The notes beneath the pieces were generated by a model, which worked only from the letters and a program-made list of their open reading frames with translations, ran no database searches and had not been told where the DNA came from. From Rufibacter glacialis (GTDB lineage: Bacteria; Bacteroidota; Bacteroidia; Cytophagales; Hymenobacteraceae), in the NCBI RefSeq assembly GCF_008271745.1, contig NZ_VKKZ01000019.1, forward strand, positions 682,001-746,000: a stretch of DNA of 64,000 bases. Direction: 5' to 3'. Below are positions 53,601-61,296 of this stretch, in pieces. The position numbers were made by a program, and so were the translations under genes. Positions within the stretch are counted from its first letter, which is position 1. Every line of letters begins with the position of its first letter.

Positions 53601-53916
53601 CAAGCAAAATTACACCAGGGCTAATAATGGGAACGCGTTCCTGAATGGCAATAACTCAAGGTTCTATGAAAAGGGGGATTACCTTGCCTGCCGCGAGATC
53701 ACGCTTTCTTATAACCTCTCTCAGGATTTCTTGTCGAAAATAAAGGTGCTATCTCAGGCTAGGGTGTATACCAGTTTCAGCAACCTGTTCTATGTAACGA
53801 AATTCAGTGGGCCATCGCCAGAGCCGCCTCTTATCGACGGCAACCCAACCGGTATTTATATGGGTACCTACCCTACGCCAAGGACTGCTATTTTGGGTGT
53901 TCAGGTTTCTTTCTAA
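50617..53916 (+). CDS. SusC-type TonB-dependent transporter for sialic acid or sialoglycan (NanO-like)
   Basis: The protein has 1099 residues from ATG 50617 (MTKQLLKFLFLGIGLF, signal peptide to about LYAQ); an earlier in-frame ATG at 50542 adds 25 residues before the signal peptide and is not preferred. The carboxypeptidase-like domain (about 27-110) has TGRVVSSEDGQPLIGVSVVL. The plug domain (about 115-250) has DEVVVVGYGTQSRE and ends IEVLKDAAATAIYGARANNG. The barrel follows to the terminal aromatic strand. It pairs with the SusD gene 20 bases downstream. Placement next to sialic acid genes makes import of free sialic acid likely, as NanO does in Bacteroidota. The family itself does not prove the substrate. 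Confidence 0.92.
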   Translation: MTKQLLKFLFLGIGLFLCQELYAQAIDVTGRVVSSEDGQPLIGVSVVLKGTAQGTQTNVEGKFSLKAQVGDVVQFTYMGYVSQEVRIAAKNAVLEIALARTATKLDEVVVVGYGTQSRETITSSIAKVDKQVLESVPRANVASALQGTVSGVQVVNATGQPGAAPSIRLRGGASINNPGPPLVIVDGIIRTLNDIPTDNVESIEVLKDAAATAIYGARANNGVILVTTKKGKNGVAQVSYKFTGGYNQRREGYNYLGARDYIHYTRLGYLNSGRTLAQVNSSRGLGFLNDAANLASFDIRKLDGTTRGLLTQGWEAMPDPYNPATDSILFKDHGGKIEDLVFRDTYTKEHFVNVVGGNDKGKYFASFGYYDEDGVIVGSQYRRYTADVNGSYRVKPNVEVSTGVTLSTSSQIGTVGGEVNTLYRSLAIWPTFNPWLDEAKTLPNPGNGSSDGNPLYWLGRVVQDDELNRVTASGAVTWDILPGLFLKGSGSAYMAERKNEYFQKSTQTYTDIFANPQRFNTSRNSSASLQRDFQQQYSAILNYSKSFGGNHNLDATLGTEYFGVNSFSMQVLGQNAPTDDIPTVNASTTFSPGNNFSSKSDYKIISALGRLNYNYDERYLLTMVFRQDAVSSLAKENRVGFFPGMSAGWNVHREAFFQNSGLVNYISTLKPRVSYGVNGNVAGLGRYEVQGVYGLQTNYGGSAGFLNTGVINTNLRWEKSKTTDVGLDLGLLDNRVSLLFDYYNRKTSDLLTNLTLPSYVGFGSFRTNLGTYQNKGYEFALESEVLRSKAGINLTVGANAAYVKNKILQLPFNGNENNRQGGIQIYDPAAGKVVWVGGLQEGGTLGDIYGYKQVSIFKNAEEVATVAGKRYDAIARISGPNLPAGSGGRITPGDVNWLDVDKNDTIDTRDQVRLGNYNPKWTGGFSTNLSYKGLSLFTRFDFALGHTIYNDLVARTLGNYQGSFNYIDLIKDAWSPTNTETDIPKVYFADQVSGSKQNYTRANNGNAFLNGNNSRFYEKGDYLACREITLSYNLSQDFLSKIKVLSQARVYTSFSNLFYVTKFSGPSPEPPLIDGNPTGIYMGTYPTPRTAILGVQVSF

Positions 53917-53936
53917 AGCGATAAACGATTCTAAGC

Positions 53937-55466
53937 ATGAAAAAATATATAAGGTTCATTCTCTCCATCATAAGTGTAGTAACGCTAACGAGCGCCTGTT
54001 CAGATGAACTGGACTTAGCGCCTGTCAGTAGTTTAAGTGATGCCAGTTACTGGAAGTCACCTGACCAATTTGATGCCTTCGTCACGGGCGTCCATTCGTC
54101 CTTCAGGAGCCATAACTCTAATTTTCAGCGGTTGGGTGAAATGCGCTCAGATATTTTTGGCACGGAGACGCCTTTGGGGCCAACCTTTACTGGAGAGGCT
54201 ACGCAAGGTTTGGAACGTATGTGGTTACAAACTTTGGATAACAATGATCCGGGGGTGAGTAACTTTGGTGGATTTTATTTTAATATCAACCAGCTAAACC
54301 TGCTAATCAATAAACTCACTACTTCAGATATCGTTACTGCCGCCAATAAGGAATATTATCTGGGCATTGCCCACGGCATGCGGGCGTACTACTACTTCCA
54401 CCTGTTGCGTTCATGGGGCAAAGTGGTGATCCAAACAGAGCCTGTTTTTTCAATTGACGTTTCTAATCTGGCAAAGCCTGCCTCCAGTGAGGAGGAGGTG
54501 ATGAAGCTCATTAAGGCCGATATTGAAAGCTCAGCCAGCAGTTTTGGCACCAACTATACCTTCAGAAACAACAAAGGCTTCTGGTCTAAAGCCGCCACGT
54601 TGATGCTGAAGGCGGAAGTGTACCTGTGGACCAGCTACAGAGGCGGCGGAGGCGGAGATGCCACCATCGCCAAGACCGCACTGACAGATATCCAGACCAA
54701 CATCCCTTCGCTTGCTCTGCAACCTAACTTTGCTAATGTGTTTGCGACTAAAGGAAATAATGAAATTATTTTTGCCATTCGTTACTTGCTGAATGAGGCC
54801 ACTATGGGGTTTGTGCCTGGCAGCTTCACGCCGCAAACCAGCTTAATCATAAACTTCTATGACTCCTTGCAGAACAGGAAGTTTGACGTGGGGACTGACA
54901 ACTGGGGTGGCCTTCTACGGGCGCCAATCAAGGTGTCTACATTCAGAGCATTTGATAATAACGACTCCAGAAAATGGGCAACCATACAGCCCGCCTATAG
55001 CAAAGTTGGCGCGAATTACGTCATTGCTGGGGCATTTGTAAAGAAATACCAAGGGGAGCAGAATGCCGGCAGCCGCCAGTATACCAACGATTTTCCTATA
55101 TACCGGCACGCAGACCTGCTTTTAATGTTGGCAGAGGCTAAAGTGATCTTAGGGGAAGACCCTGCTCCCGAGATTAATAGGGTGCGGCAACGCGCCTTCG
55201 GGGCAAACTTCCTCCCGCTGGTACACGGGTATCCTAACCAAGCTATAGACACAAACCCCAAAGAGGCTATTCTTAGGGAACGTTTCCTGGAATTTGTTTT
55301 TGAAGGAAAGCGCTGGTATGACTTAAGAAGGATGGGCGATAATTTTGTCTATAAGTACACCACACTTACGCCAGGTCAGTCTTACAAGCTTCTCTGGCCA
55401 ATAGACCGCACCACTTTGACCAACAACAGGGCTCTTGAGCAAAATCCAGGCTACCCTAAATTTTAG
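53937..55466 (+). CDS. SusD-type lipoprotein of the sialic acid locus (NanU-like)
   Basis: The 509-residue surface lipoprotein has a signal peptide ending TSAC (Cys21), a SusD N-terminal domain with the TPR-like helices (NKEYYLGIAHGMRAYYYFHL at about 139-158) and the C-terminal RagB/SusD domain with RHADLLLMLAEAKVILGE and LRERFLEFVFEGKRWYDLRR (partial landmarks). It binds the ligand delivered to the SusC barrel. It ends at a perfect hairpin with 17-bp arms, so the genes downstream are probably transcribed from another promoter. Confidence 0.92.
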   Translation: MKKYIRFILSIISVVTLTSACSDELDLAPVSSLSDASYWKSPDQFDAFVTGVHSSFRSHNSNFQRLGEMRSDIFGTETPLGPTFTGEATQGLERMWLQTLDNNDPGVSNFGGFYFNINQLNLLINKLTTSDIVTAANKEYYLGIAHGMRAYYYFHLLRSWGKVVIQTEPVFSIDVSNLAKPASSEEEVMKLIKADIESSASSFGTNYTFRNNKGFWSKAATLMLKAEVYLWTSYRGGGGGDATIAKTALTDIQTNIPSLALQPNFANVFATKGNNEIIFAIRYLLNEATMGFVPGSFTPQTSLIINFYDSLQNRKFDVGTDNWGGLLRAPIKVSTFRAFDNNDSRKWATIQPAYSKVGANYVIAGAFVKKYQGEQNAGSRQYTNDFPIYRHADLLLMLAEAKVILGEDPAPEINRVRQRAFGANFLPLVHGYPNQAIDTNPKEAILRERFLEFVFEGKRWYDLRRMGDNFVYKYTTLTPGQSYKLLWPIDRTTLTNNRALEQNPGYPKF

Positions 55467-55470
55467 ATAA

Positions 55471-55528
55471 GTGGTGTGATATGAAAGTAAGGGACTATGA
55501 AAAGACCTGCGCTTTCATATCACACCAC
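55471..55528 (+). terminator. Hairpin terminator after susD of the sialic acid locus
   Basis: Perfect 17-base arms at 55471-55487 and 55512-55528 surround a 24-base loop, followed by a pyrimidine-rich stretch. Confidence 0.75.
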
Positions 55529-55694
55529 CTTCTTCTTGGTTTAGCGGAATGGGCAGAAGGTAGGGTGTAGACGGCAGAGTTGGTAGCAGTGCTTGCCTAC
55601 CTGATTAAAGCTCAAGACCTAAAGGTAAATAGAGTGAAAGTAAGTCCACCTAGTACCAGCTCTAGCTTTTTTATTTCCACTTGGCAACAATGGC

Positions 55695-55721
55695 TTGCGA
55701 CAGCCATTATAAGTACTTTTG
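55695..55721 (+). promoter_or_regulatory. Candidate promoter of the nanL operon
   Basis: TTG (55695-55697) and TACTTTTG (55714-55721), 16 bases apart, match the -33/-7 pair, about 130 bases before the lyase ATG. Confidence 0.5.
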
Positions 55722-55726
55722 TTTTT

Positions 55727-55756
55727 GGGCTAGTTTTAGAGAAATAGCCCAAAAAC
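55727..55756 (+). repeat. Copy of the interspersed hairpin element in the nanL leader
   Basis: GGGCTA, GTTTTAGAGAAA, TAGCCC and AAAAAC follow the family order. Being directly downstream of the promoter, it would be in the 5' part of the transcript. Confidence 0.65.
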
Positions 55757-55851
55757 AAAACAGCTTCTTTTAAAGTGTTACCGGGCGCTTGCCCAATTAT
55801 TTCCTTCAACATACTTCTTGAGAAAGAGAAGTTTAGTGACAAAGAGAATTT

Positions 55852-56805
55852 ATGAATTTAGAACATTTACAAGGGCTGATCGCGGCTCCATTCACTCCCA
55901 TGCATGTAGATGGAAGCCTGAATCTTTCACTAATCCCTGCGTATTATCAACTCCTGAAAAGTAACGGAAACACTGGCGCCTTTATCTGCGGTTCAACCGG
56001 CGAAGGGGTTTCGCTGACGGTTGCGGAAAAAAAGCAGGTGGCGGAGGCGTGGGCCGAGGCCACCGAAGGGGACCTTGATTTCAAGGTGATCACCCTGGTA
56101 GGCGGCACCTGTCTGCAAGACGCCGTTGACCTGGCCCAGCACGCCCGGCAGGTAAACTTACACGGCATCTCGTTTACCGCCCCTTTTTACTTTAAGCCGG
56201 CCAATGTGCAAAAGCTGGCCGAATGCTGTGAAGTGGTGGCCAATGCCGTGCCAGACATGCCGTTCTATTATTACCATATTCCCGTGCTCACCGGCGTGAA
56301 TTTCCAGATGATTGACCTCCTCAAGGAGGTGTCTGGCCAGATTCCTAACTTTGCGGGCATCAAGTATACCCATGAAGATTTCATGGACTTCCTGTCTTGC
56401 CTCCAGTTTGAGGATGGGAAATACGATATGCTGTGGGGACGCGATGAGAACTTGCTCTCAGCCCTGGTGCTGGGCGCGAAAGGCGGCGTAGGAAGTACCT
56501 ACAACTATGCGGCTCCGCTGTACCAGGAACTTATTGAAGCCTACAACCAGGGAGACCAGGAGAAGGCCCGCCGCCTGCAGCAATTATCCATTGACATGAT
56601 CCGGTTGCTGGGCAAATACGGCGGCATTGCCACCGGTAAGGCCTTCATGAAGTTGGTAGGCTTAGACTGTGGTGAATTCCGCCTGCCGGTACGCAACATG
56701 AGCGCTGCCCAGTTTGAAGCCTTCAGTGAAGAGGTAGCGGCCCTGGGCTTTAAAGAATTCTGTTCACGCTCTTCTGAGTTGAGCATGCACAAAATGGTTT
56801 TATGA
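55852..56805 (+). CDS. N-acetylneuraminate lyase (dihydrodipicolinate synthase family)
   Basis: The 317-residue cytosolic aldolase splits sialic acid to ManNAc and pyruvate. Schiff-base Lys171 is in AGIKYTHEDFMD. The catalytic Tyr141 is in YYYHIPVLTG and the GSTGEG motif at about residues 47-52 binds the carboxylate. The sialic-acid-lyase signature around the Lys and the neighbours (sialidase, transporter, epimerase) exclude dihydrodipicolinate synthase. It overlaps the next gene by four bases (ATGA), so both are translated together. Confidence 0.92.
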   Translation: MNLEHLQGLIAAPFTPMHVDGSLNLSLIPAYYQLLKSNGNTGAFICGSTGEGVSLTVAEKKQVAEAWAEATEGDLDFKVITLVGGTCLQDAVDLAQHARQVNLHGISFTAPFYFKPANVQKLAECCEVVANAVPDMPFYYYHIPVLTGVNFQMIDLLKEVSGQIPNFAGIKYTHEDFMDFLSCLQFEDGKYDMLWGRDENLLSALVLGAKGGVGSTYNYAAPLYQELIEAYNQGDQEKARRLQQLSIDMIRLLGKYGGIATGKAFMKLVGLDCGEFRLPVRNMSAAQFEAFSEEVAALGFKEFCSRSSELSMHKMVL

Positions 56806-59498
56806 GAATTACATTAACAATTCTTTTATCTCTTTGGGTGCTGACTGCCAGTTATGCGCAGTTGCCCAAAGCGAACAGCATTTCCTGGTCTATGGCTGCC
56901 GAGGTGCCTGCTTCCCCGGGGAGCAAGGTACAGCCCGGCCTGGCCGGCTCAACGGGAGGTGTGCACAACAATGTCCTGCTGGTGGCAGGGGGCGCCAATT
57001 TCCCGGAGGGTATGCCTTGGGAGGGAGGCAAGAAAAAATACTGGCAAGACATCTTTGTTCTGTCTAAAGGTGAAAAAGGAGACTATACCTGGCTGGAGAA
57101 AACCTTCCAGCTTCCAGAGCCTGTGGCTTACAGTGCCAGCGTGACCACCGAGAAAGGTGTGGTGAGTATTGGGGGCGAAAACGAGAAAGGCATCCAGAAA
57201 CGGGTGCAACTGTTGCAGTGGGACCCAGCGGCCAAAAAGGTAAAGATCTTGGCCTTGCCTGATCTTCCTTTGCCGCTCACCAACGCGGCCGCCGCCTTGC
57301 TAGGCAACCACGTGTACGTGGCCGGGGGCGAAACCACGGGAGGCAGTACCAATGGTCTCTTCCGCCTAAATCTTGCTTCTACGGCCTCTGGCTGGGAAAC
57401 CCTACCAGCGTTGCCTGCTAAGTTGTCGCACGCGGTAGCGGTGGCGCAGTCTAACGGAGAATATCCAGCGTTGTATGTAATTGGGGGTAGAACCCAATCG
57501 CCTTCGGGCGTGAGCCAATTACATGGCACCACTTTCCGGTTTGATCCTAAACGAACTGCGTGGAAACAGTTGAACGGCGTGTCAGATGGCAAAGGAAACC
57601 AGACTCCGCTCTCCGCCGCAGCCGGCCTGGCTTCTGGGGCCAATTATATCCTGGTGCTGGGGGGCGACAAAGGCGATGTCTTTACCAAGATTGAGCAGCT
57701 GAACGCGGCTATTGCCCAAACCCCAGATGGGATCCAAAAACAACAACTGCTAGCCGAGAAGCAAAAGTTGCAGACCACCCACGTGGGCTTCAGCAAAGAC
57801 ATTTACCTCTACAACACCGTCACTGATTCCTGGACCAGGAACGGGGAGTTGCCCTATGCTCCGGTCACTACCTTTGCCGTCCGGTGGGGGAGCGACTTCT
57901 TCATCCCTTCTGGGGAGGTGAAGCCAGGGGTACGTACGGTGCAGGTACTGAAAGGCAGCCTTACCCCGCAGCATTACTTTTCCTGGTTAGATTACCTGGT
58001 GGTATTCGTATACCTGGGTCTGATGGTGGGCATAGGCATCTGGTCTTCCAGCAAGCAAGATACGACTGATGATTATTTCCGGGGCGGGCAACGCATACCC
58101 GGTTGGGCGGCCGGCCTCAGTATCTATGGCACCCAGCTGAGCGCCATCACCTTCATGTCTATACCGGCCAAGACCTACGCCACCAACTGGAATTACTTTA
58201 TCCTGCAGATGACCATCATCATGGTTATTCCGGTCATTACCACGTATTTCATTCCGTTTTACCGCAAACTGCAGATCACCTCGGCATACGAGTACCTGGA
58301 GAAGCGTTTCAATTATGCGGCCCGGGCCCTGGCCTCGGCCCTGTACATCTTGTTGCAGCTGGGCCGCCTGGCCATTGTGTTGCTGCTGCCTAGTCTGGCG
58401 CTTACGCTGGTAACGGGCATCAACGTGAACCTGTGCATTCTGCTCATGGGCGTCATCACCGTCTTCTATACCATGAAAGGCGGAATTGAGGCAGTAGTCT
58501 GGACCGATGTGGCCCAGGTGGTGATTCTCTTGGGAGGTGCCTTGGTGTGTCTTGTCATGATTCCTTTTCAGTTGGAGGCAGACGCCAGCACCATGTGGCA
58601 GACCTTGCAAGACAACGGAAAACTGGACCTGTTGAATACCACGTTCAGCTTCACAGAGCCAACCCTTTGGGTGGTCCTGTTGGGCGGTCTGGCCATCAAC
58701 GTGATCACCTATGGGGCAGACCAATCGGTGGTGCAGAAGTACCTGACCACCAAAGACGAGGCCGGTTCTAGAAAAAGCCTGCGCCTGGGGGCTTGGATGG
58801 CCTTGCCCTCGGCCTTGATCTTCTTCTCCATTGGTACGCTGCTTTACCTGTTCTTTAAGGAAAACCCGCAGAAAATAAACCTCCAACTCCAGAGCCAGGA
58901 TGCCATCTTCCCGTGGTACATCGTGTCTGAGTTACCGTCTGGGATCACTGGTTTGCTCATTGCCGCCGTTTTTGCCGCCGCCATGTCTACCCTCAGCAGC
59001 AGCATCAACTCGGTGACCACAGCGTTAGTGACGGATTTTTACCGGAAAGCCTTCACCTCAAAATCCGAGGAAAGCTACCTGCGCACGGCCAAATACATGA
59101 CCTTGGCCATTGGCGTGGTGGGTACCTCCCTGGCGCTGGTGATGGCGCAATGGGGCGTTTCTTCCCTTTGGGATCAGTTCAATACCATTCTGGGGTTGTT
59201 TACCGGCGGCTTGGGTGGTTTGTTCGTCCTGGGCATTTTCACCAAGAGAGCAAACGCCAGAGGAGCCATCACCGGTCTTTTCCTCAGCGGCCTGGTGCAG
59301 TATTATATCAGCCAATACACCAACATCAACTTTTTGCTTTTCGCTTTCACGGGCTTAGTTACCTGTGTCTTCTTTGGCTACCTGTTCAGTCTGCTGTTTG
59401 GTGGGCAAGACAAGGAGATCACCGGGCTAACGGTCTATGAAAGAAACAACCCAACCGTGCAGGAGGGGGAAGTGGTAGAAAAGGCAGTGGGGGTTTAA
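56802..59498 (+). CDS. Fusion of a NanM-like Kelch beta-propeller and a sodium:solute symporter
   Basis: This 898-residue protein contains two complete modules. Residues 1-20 form a signal peptide; residues 25-385 form a Kelch-type beta-propeller of the NanM mutarotase family (GGVHNNVLLVAGGANFPEG, NHVYVAGGE, YVIGGRTQSPSG, NYILVLGGDKGD). NanM interconverts alpha and beta anomers of sialic acid. Residues 392-880 form a sodium:solute symporter (SSS) with about 13 helices, DYFRGGQRIPGWAAG, QLSAITFMSIPAKTYA and KGGIEAVVWTDVAQVV being typical. The propeller would face the periplasm and supply the anomer preferred by the transporter. The neighbouring lyase is translationally coupled. The function is deduced from domain composition and context. 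Confidence 0.9.
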   Translation: MRITLTILLSLWVLTASYAQLPKANSISWSMAAEVPASPGSKVQPGLAGSTGGVHNNVLLVAGGANFPEGMPWEGGKKKYWQDIFVLSKGEKGDYTWLEKTFQLPEPVAYSASVTTEKGVVSIGGENEKGIQKRVQLLQWDPAAKKVKILALPDLPLPLTNAAAALLGNHVYVAGGETTGGSTNGLFRLNLASTASGWETLPALPAKLSHAVAVAQSNGEYPALYVIGGRTQSPSGVSQLHGTTFRFDPKRTAWKQLNGVSDGKGNQTPLSAAAGLASGANYILVLGGDKGDVFTKIEQLNAAIAQTPDGIQKQQLLAEKQKLQTTHVGFSKDIYLYNTVTDSWTRNGELPYAPVTTFAVRWGSDFFIPSGEVKPGVRTVQVLKGSLTPQHYFSWLDYLVVFVYLGLMVGIGIWSSSKQDTTDDYFRGGQRIPGWAAGLSIYGTQLSAITFMSIPAKTYATNWNYFILQMTIIMVIPVITTYFIPFYRKLQITSAYEYLEKRFNYAARALASALYILLQLGRLAIVLLLPSLALTLVTGINVNLCILLMGVITVFYTMKGGIEAVVWTDVAQVVILLGGALVCLVMIPFQLEADASTMWQTLQDNGKLDLLNTTFSFTEPTLWVVLLGGLAINVITYGADQSVVQKYLTTKDEAGSRKSLRLGAWMALPSALIFFSIGTLLYLFFKENPQKINLQLQSQDAIFPWYIVSELPSGITGLLIAAVFAAAMSTLSSSINSVTTALVTDFYRKAFTSKSEESYLRTAKYMTLAIGVVGTSLALVMAQWGVSSLWDQFNTILGLFTGGLGGLFVLGIFTKRANARGAITGLFLSGLVQYYISQYTNINFLLFAFTGLVTCVFFGYLFSLLFGGQDKEITGLTVYERNNPTVQEGEVVEKAVGV

Positions 59499-59605
59499 CG
59501 GCCGTTTCTGGCAAATGACCCTCTTTTCAAAAAACGCTTTCCGGCCATGTGCAGCGCCGGGAAGCGGATTTCTAACCAAGTAAAGAGTACCAACTTAGGA
59601 GTATA

Positions 59606-61180
59606 ATGAAAACCAAATTCACAGTGCCTCACAGTAAACACCTTTTAGTCTGTTTGTTCTTGTTTCTGATGGGCAGCGTTAGTTGCGCCCAGAAAGTACC
59701 TCAAGCCTCTACCGGGGGCATTACCAGTACAGCGCCCGCCGTTCCGGTGCTTAAAGGAATGGAGACCAACCCGCTGCTGCGCGTAACGGTCTATGTGCCG
59801 GCCGGGCCAGAGGTGGCCTATGAGCAAATCACCGCCCGGCTGAATGCCACGGCCCTGAAGGACCTGGAAAAGCTGGAGGTGTTTTTCACGGGCAATGAGC
59901 CCTTGTTTTCTTCTAAAAATCCGGTGGCTTCCCTTTCTCCCTCCACTGCCACCTTTCAGGTGCCGGTGCAACTCCGCCTGAAGCCCGGGAAGAATTACCT
60001 CTGGTTCAGTGCCAAGTTGAAAGAATCAGCCAATCCTGACCATTTGGTAGAGCTCCACGCCACCCACCTTACCAAAGCCGGGGGCCAGAAGCAGCCGGTG
60101 CTGGAAGACAATTCTGTCTATGCCAAACGCATTGGCGTGGCCCTGCGCAAGGCCGGTGACCAGGGCGTGGATACCTACCGTATTCCCGGTATTGTCACCA
60201 CCAAAAAAGGAACCCTGCTGGCCGTGTATGACATCCGGTATGACCACTCCCGTGACCTGCCGGCGAACATTGACGTGGGCCTGAACCGCAGCACCGACGG
60301 CGGCAAGACCTGGGAGCCCATGAAGATCATCATGGACATGGGGGAGCCGCACAAGAACAATGGCATTGGGGACCCCGCCATTCTGTATGACCCCAAAACC
60401 GACAAGATCTGGGTAGCAGCCCTTTGGAGCAAAGGGAACAAATCAATTGCCGGCTCAAAACCAGGTTTGTCTCCTGATGAAACCGGCCAGTTTGTGTTGG
60501 TGAGCAGCAATGATGATGGCCTTACCTGGTCAGCCCCGCAGAGCATCACAGATCAAGTGAAGAACCCCGCCTGGAACCTCTATTTCAACGGTCCCGGCAA
60601 CGGCATTGCCATGCAGAACGGCAAACTGGTGTTCCCGTCACAGTACTGGGACGAGAAAGGCATGCCGCACTCCGCCATCATTTACAGCGATGACCACGGT
60701 ACTACCTGGAAGAGCGGCATTGGCGCTAAGTCAAACACGACTGAGAGCCAAGTAGTGGAAACCACGCCCGGCACGCTCATGCTGAACATGCGCGATAACC
60801 GCGGCCAGTACCGCTCTGTGGCCACTACCACAGACATGGGCAAAACCTGGGTAGAGCACCACACTTCCTACAGTGCGTTGCAAGACCCGGTGTGTATGGC
60901 CAGTCTGATCAAAGCCAACGTGAAAACGAAGAATGGGAAGAAAGACGTCCTTTTCTTCAGCAATCCTAACACCCTCAACAGCCGCACCAACATCACCCTG
61001 AAAGCGAGCCTTGACCTGGGAGAGACCTGGCAGCCCGCCAACCAACTCTTGCTGGATGAGCGCTCTGGGTTTGGCTATTCTGCCCTCACCAAAGTGGATG
61101 ATGAAACCATCGGGATTCTGTATGAAGGAGTGAAAGACCTCTACTTTGTGCGCATCCCGGTGCGTGATATCATCAAATAA
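59606..61180 (+). CDS. Exo-alpha-sialidase (GH33)
   Basis: The 524-residue enzyme removes terminal sialic acid from glycans. The signal peptide ends GSVSC (Cys27), so it is probably a lipoprotein. Residues 35-175 resemble a sialidase N-terminal beta-sandwich, which precedes the catalytic propeller in Bacteroidota sialidases. The catalytic domain begins at YRIP (191-194), the FRIP motif with one of the three arginines binding the sialic carboxylate. Five Asp boxes follow: STDGGKTW, SNDDGLTW, SDDHGTTW, TTDMGKTW and SLDLGETW. It is 107 bases after the transporter gene, in the same direction. Confidence 0.95.
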   Translation: MKTKFTVPHSKHLLVCLFLFLMGSVSCAQKVPQASTGGITSTAPAVPVLKGMETNPLLRVTVYVPAGPEVAYEQITARLNATALKDLEKLEVFFTGNEPLFSSKNPVASLSPSTATFQVPVQLRLKPGKNYLWFSAKLKESANPDHLVELHATHLTKAGGQKQPVLEDNSVYAKRIGVALRKAGDQGVDTYRIPGIVTTKKGTLLAVYDIRYDHSRDLPANIDVGLNRSTDGGKTWEPMKIIMDMGEPHKNNGIGDPAILYDPKTDKIWVAALWSKGNKSIAGSKPGLSPDETGQFVLVSSNDDGLTWSAPQSITDQVKNPAWNLYFNGPGNGIAMQNGKLVFPSQYWDEKGMPHSAIIYSDDHGTTWKSGIGAKSNTTESQVVETTPGTLMLNMRDNRGQYRSVATTTDMGKTWVEHHTSYSALQDPVCMASLIKANVKTKNGKKDVLFFSNPNTLNSRTNITLKASLDLGETWQPANQLLLDERSGFGYSALTKVDDETIGILYEGVKDLYFVRIPVRDIIK

Positions 61181-61227
61181 AAGTAGCCGCAGAAAGTAAA
61201 TGTAGACTGCCGTATTCTGATGCTTCT

Positions 61228-61261
61228 GCCCAATGCCCTCCTGAAAAGGGGGGCATTGGGC
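61228..61261 (+). terminator. Hairpin between the sialidase and esterase genes
   Basis: Arms GCCCAATGCCC and GGGCATTGGGC are perfect, but there is no T run, so it may be an mRNA-stabilising or attenuating structure. Confidence 0.55.
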
Positions 61262-61296
61262 CTAAAGGGAGTTATTAGGAGAACGGCCTGGGTTTA

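Larger units (their letters stand above)
55529..55851. other. Gene-free interval with internal promoter
   Basis: It contains no supportable gene but holds a good -33/-7 promoter pair, and an interspersed element copy, upstream of the lyase gene. Confidence 0.5.
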
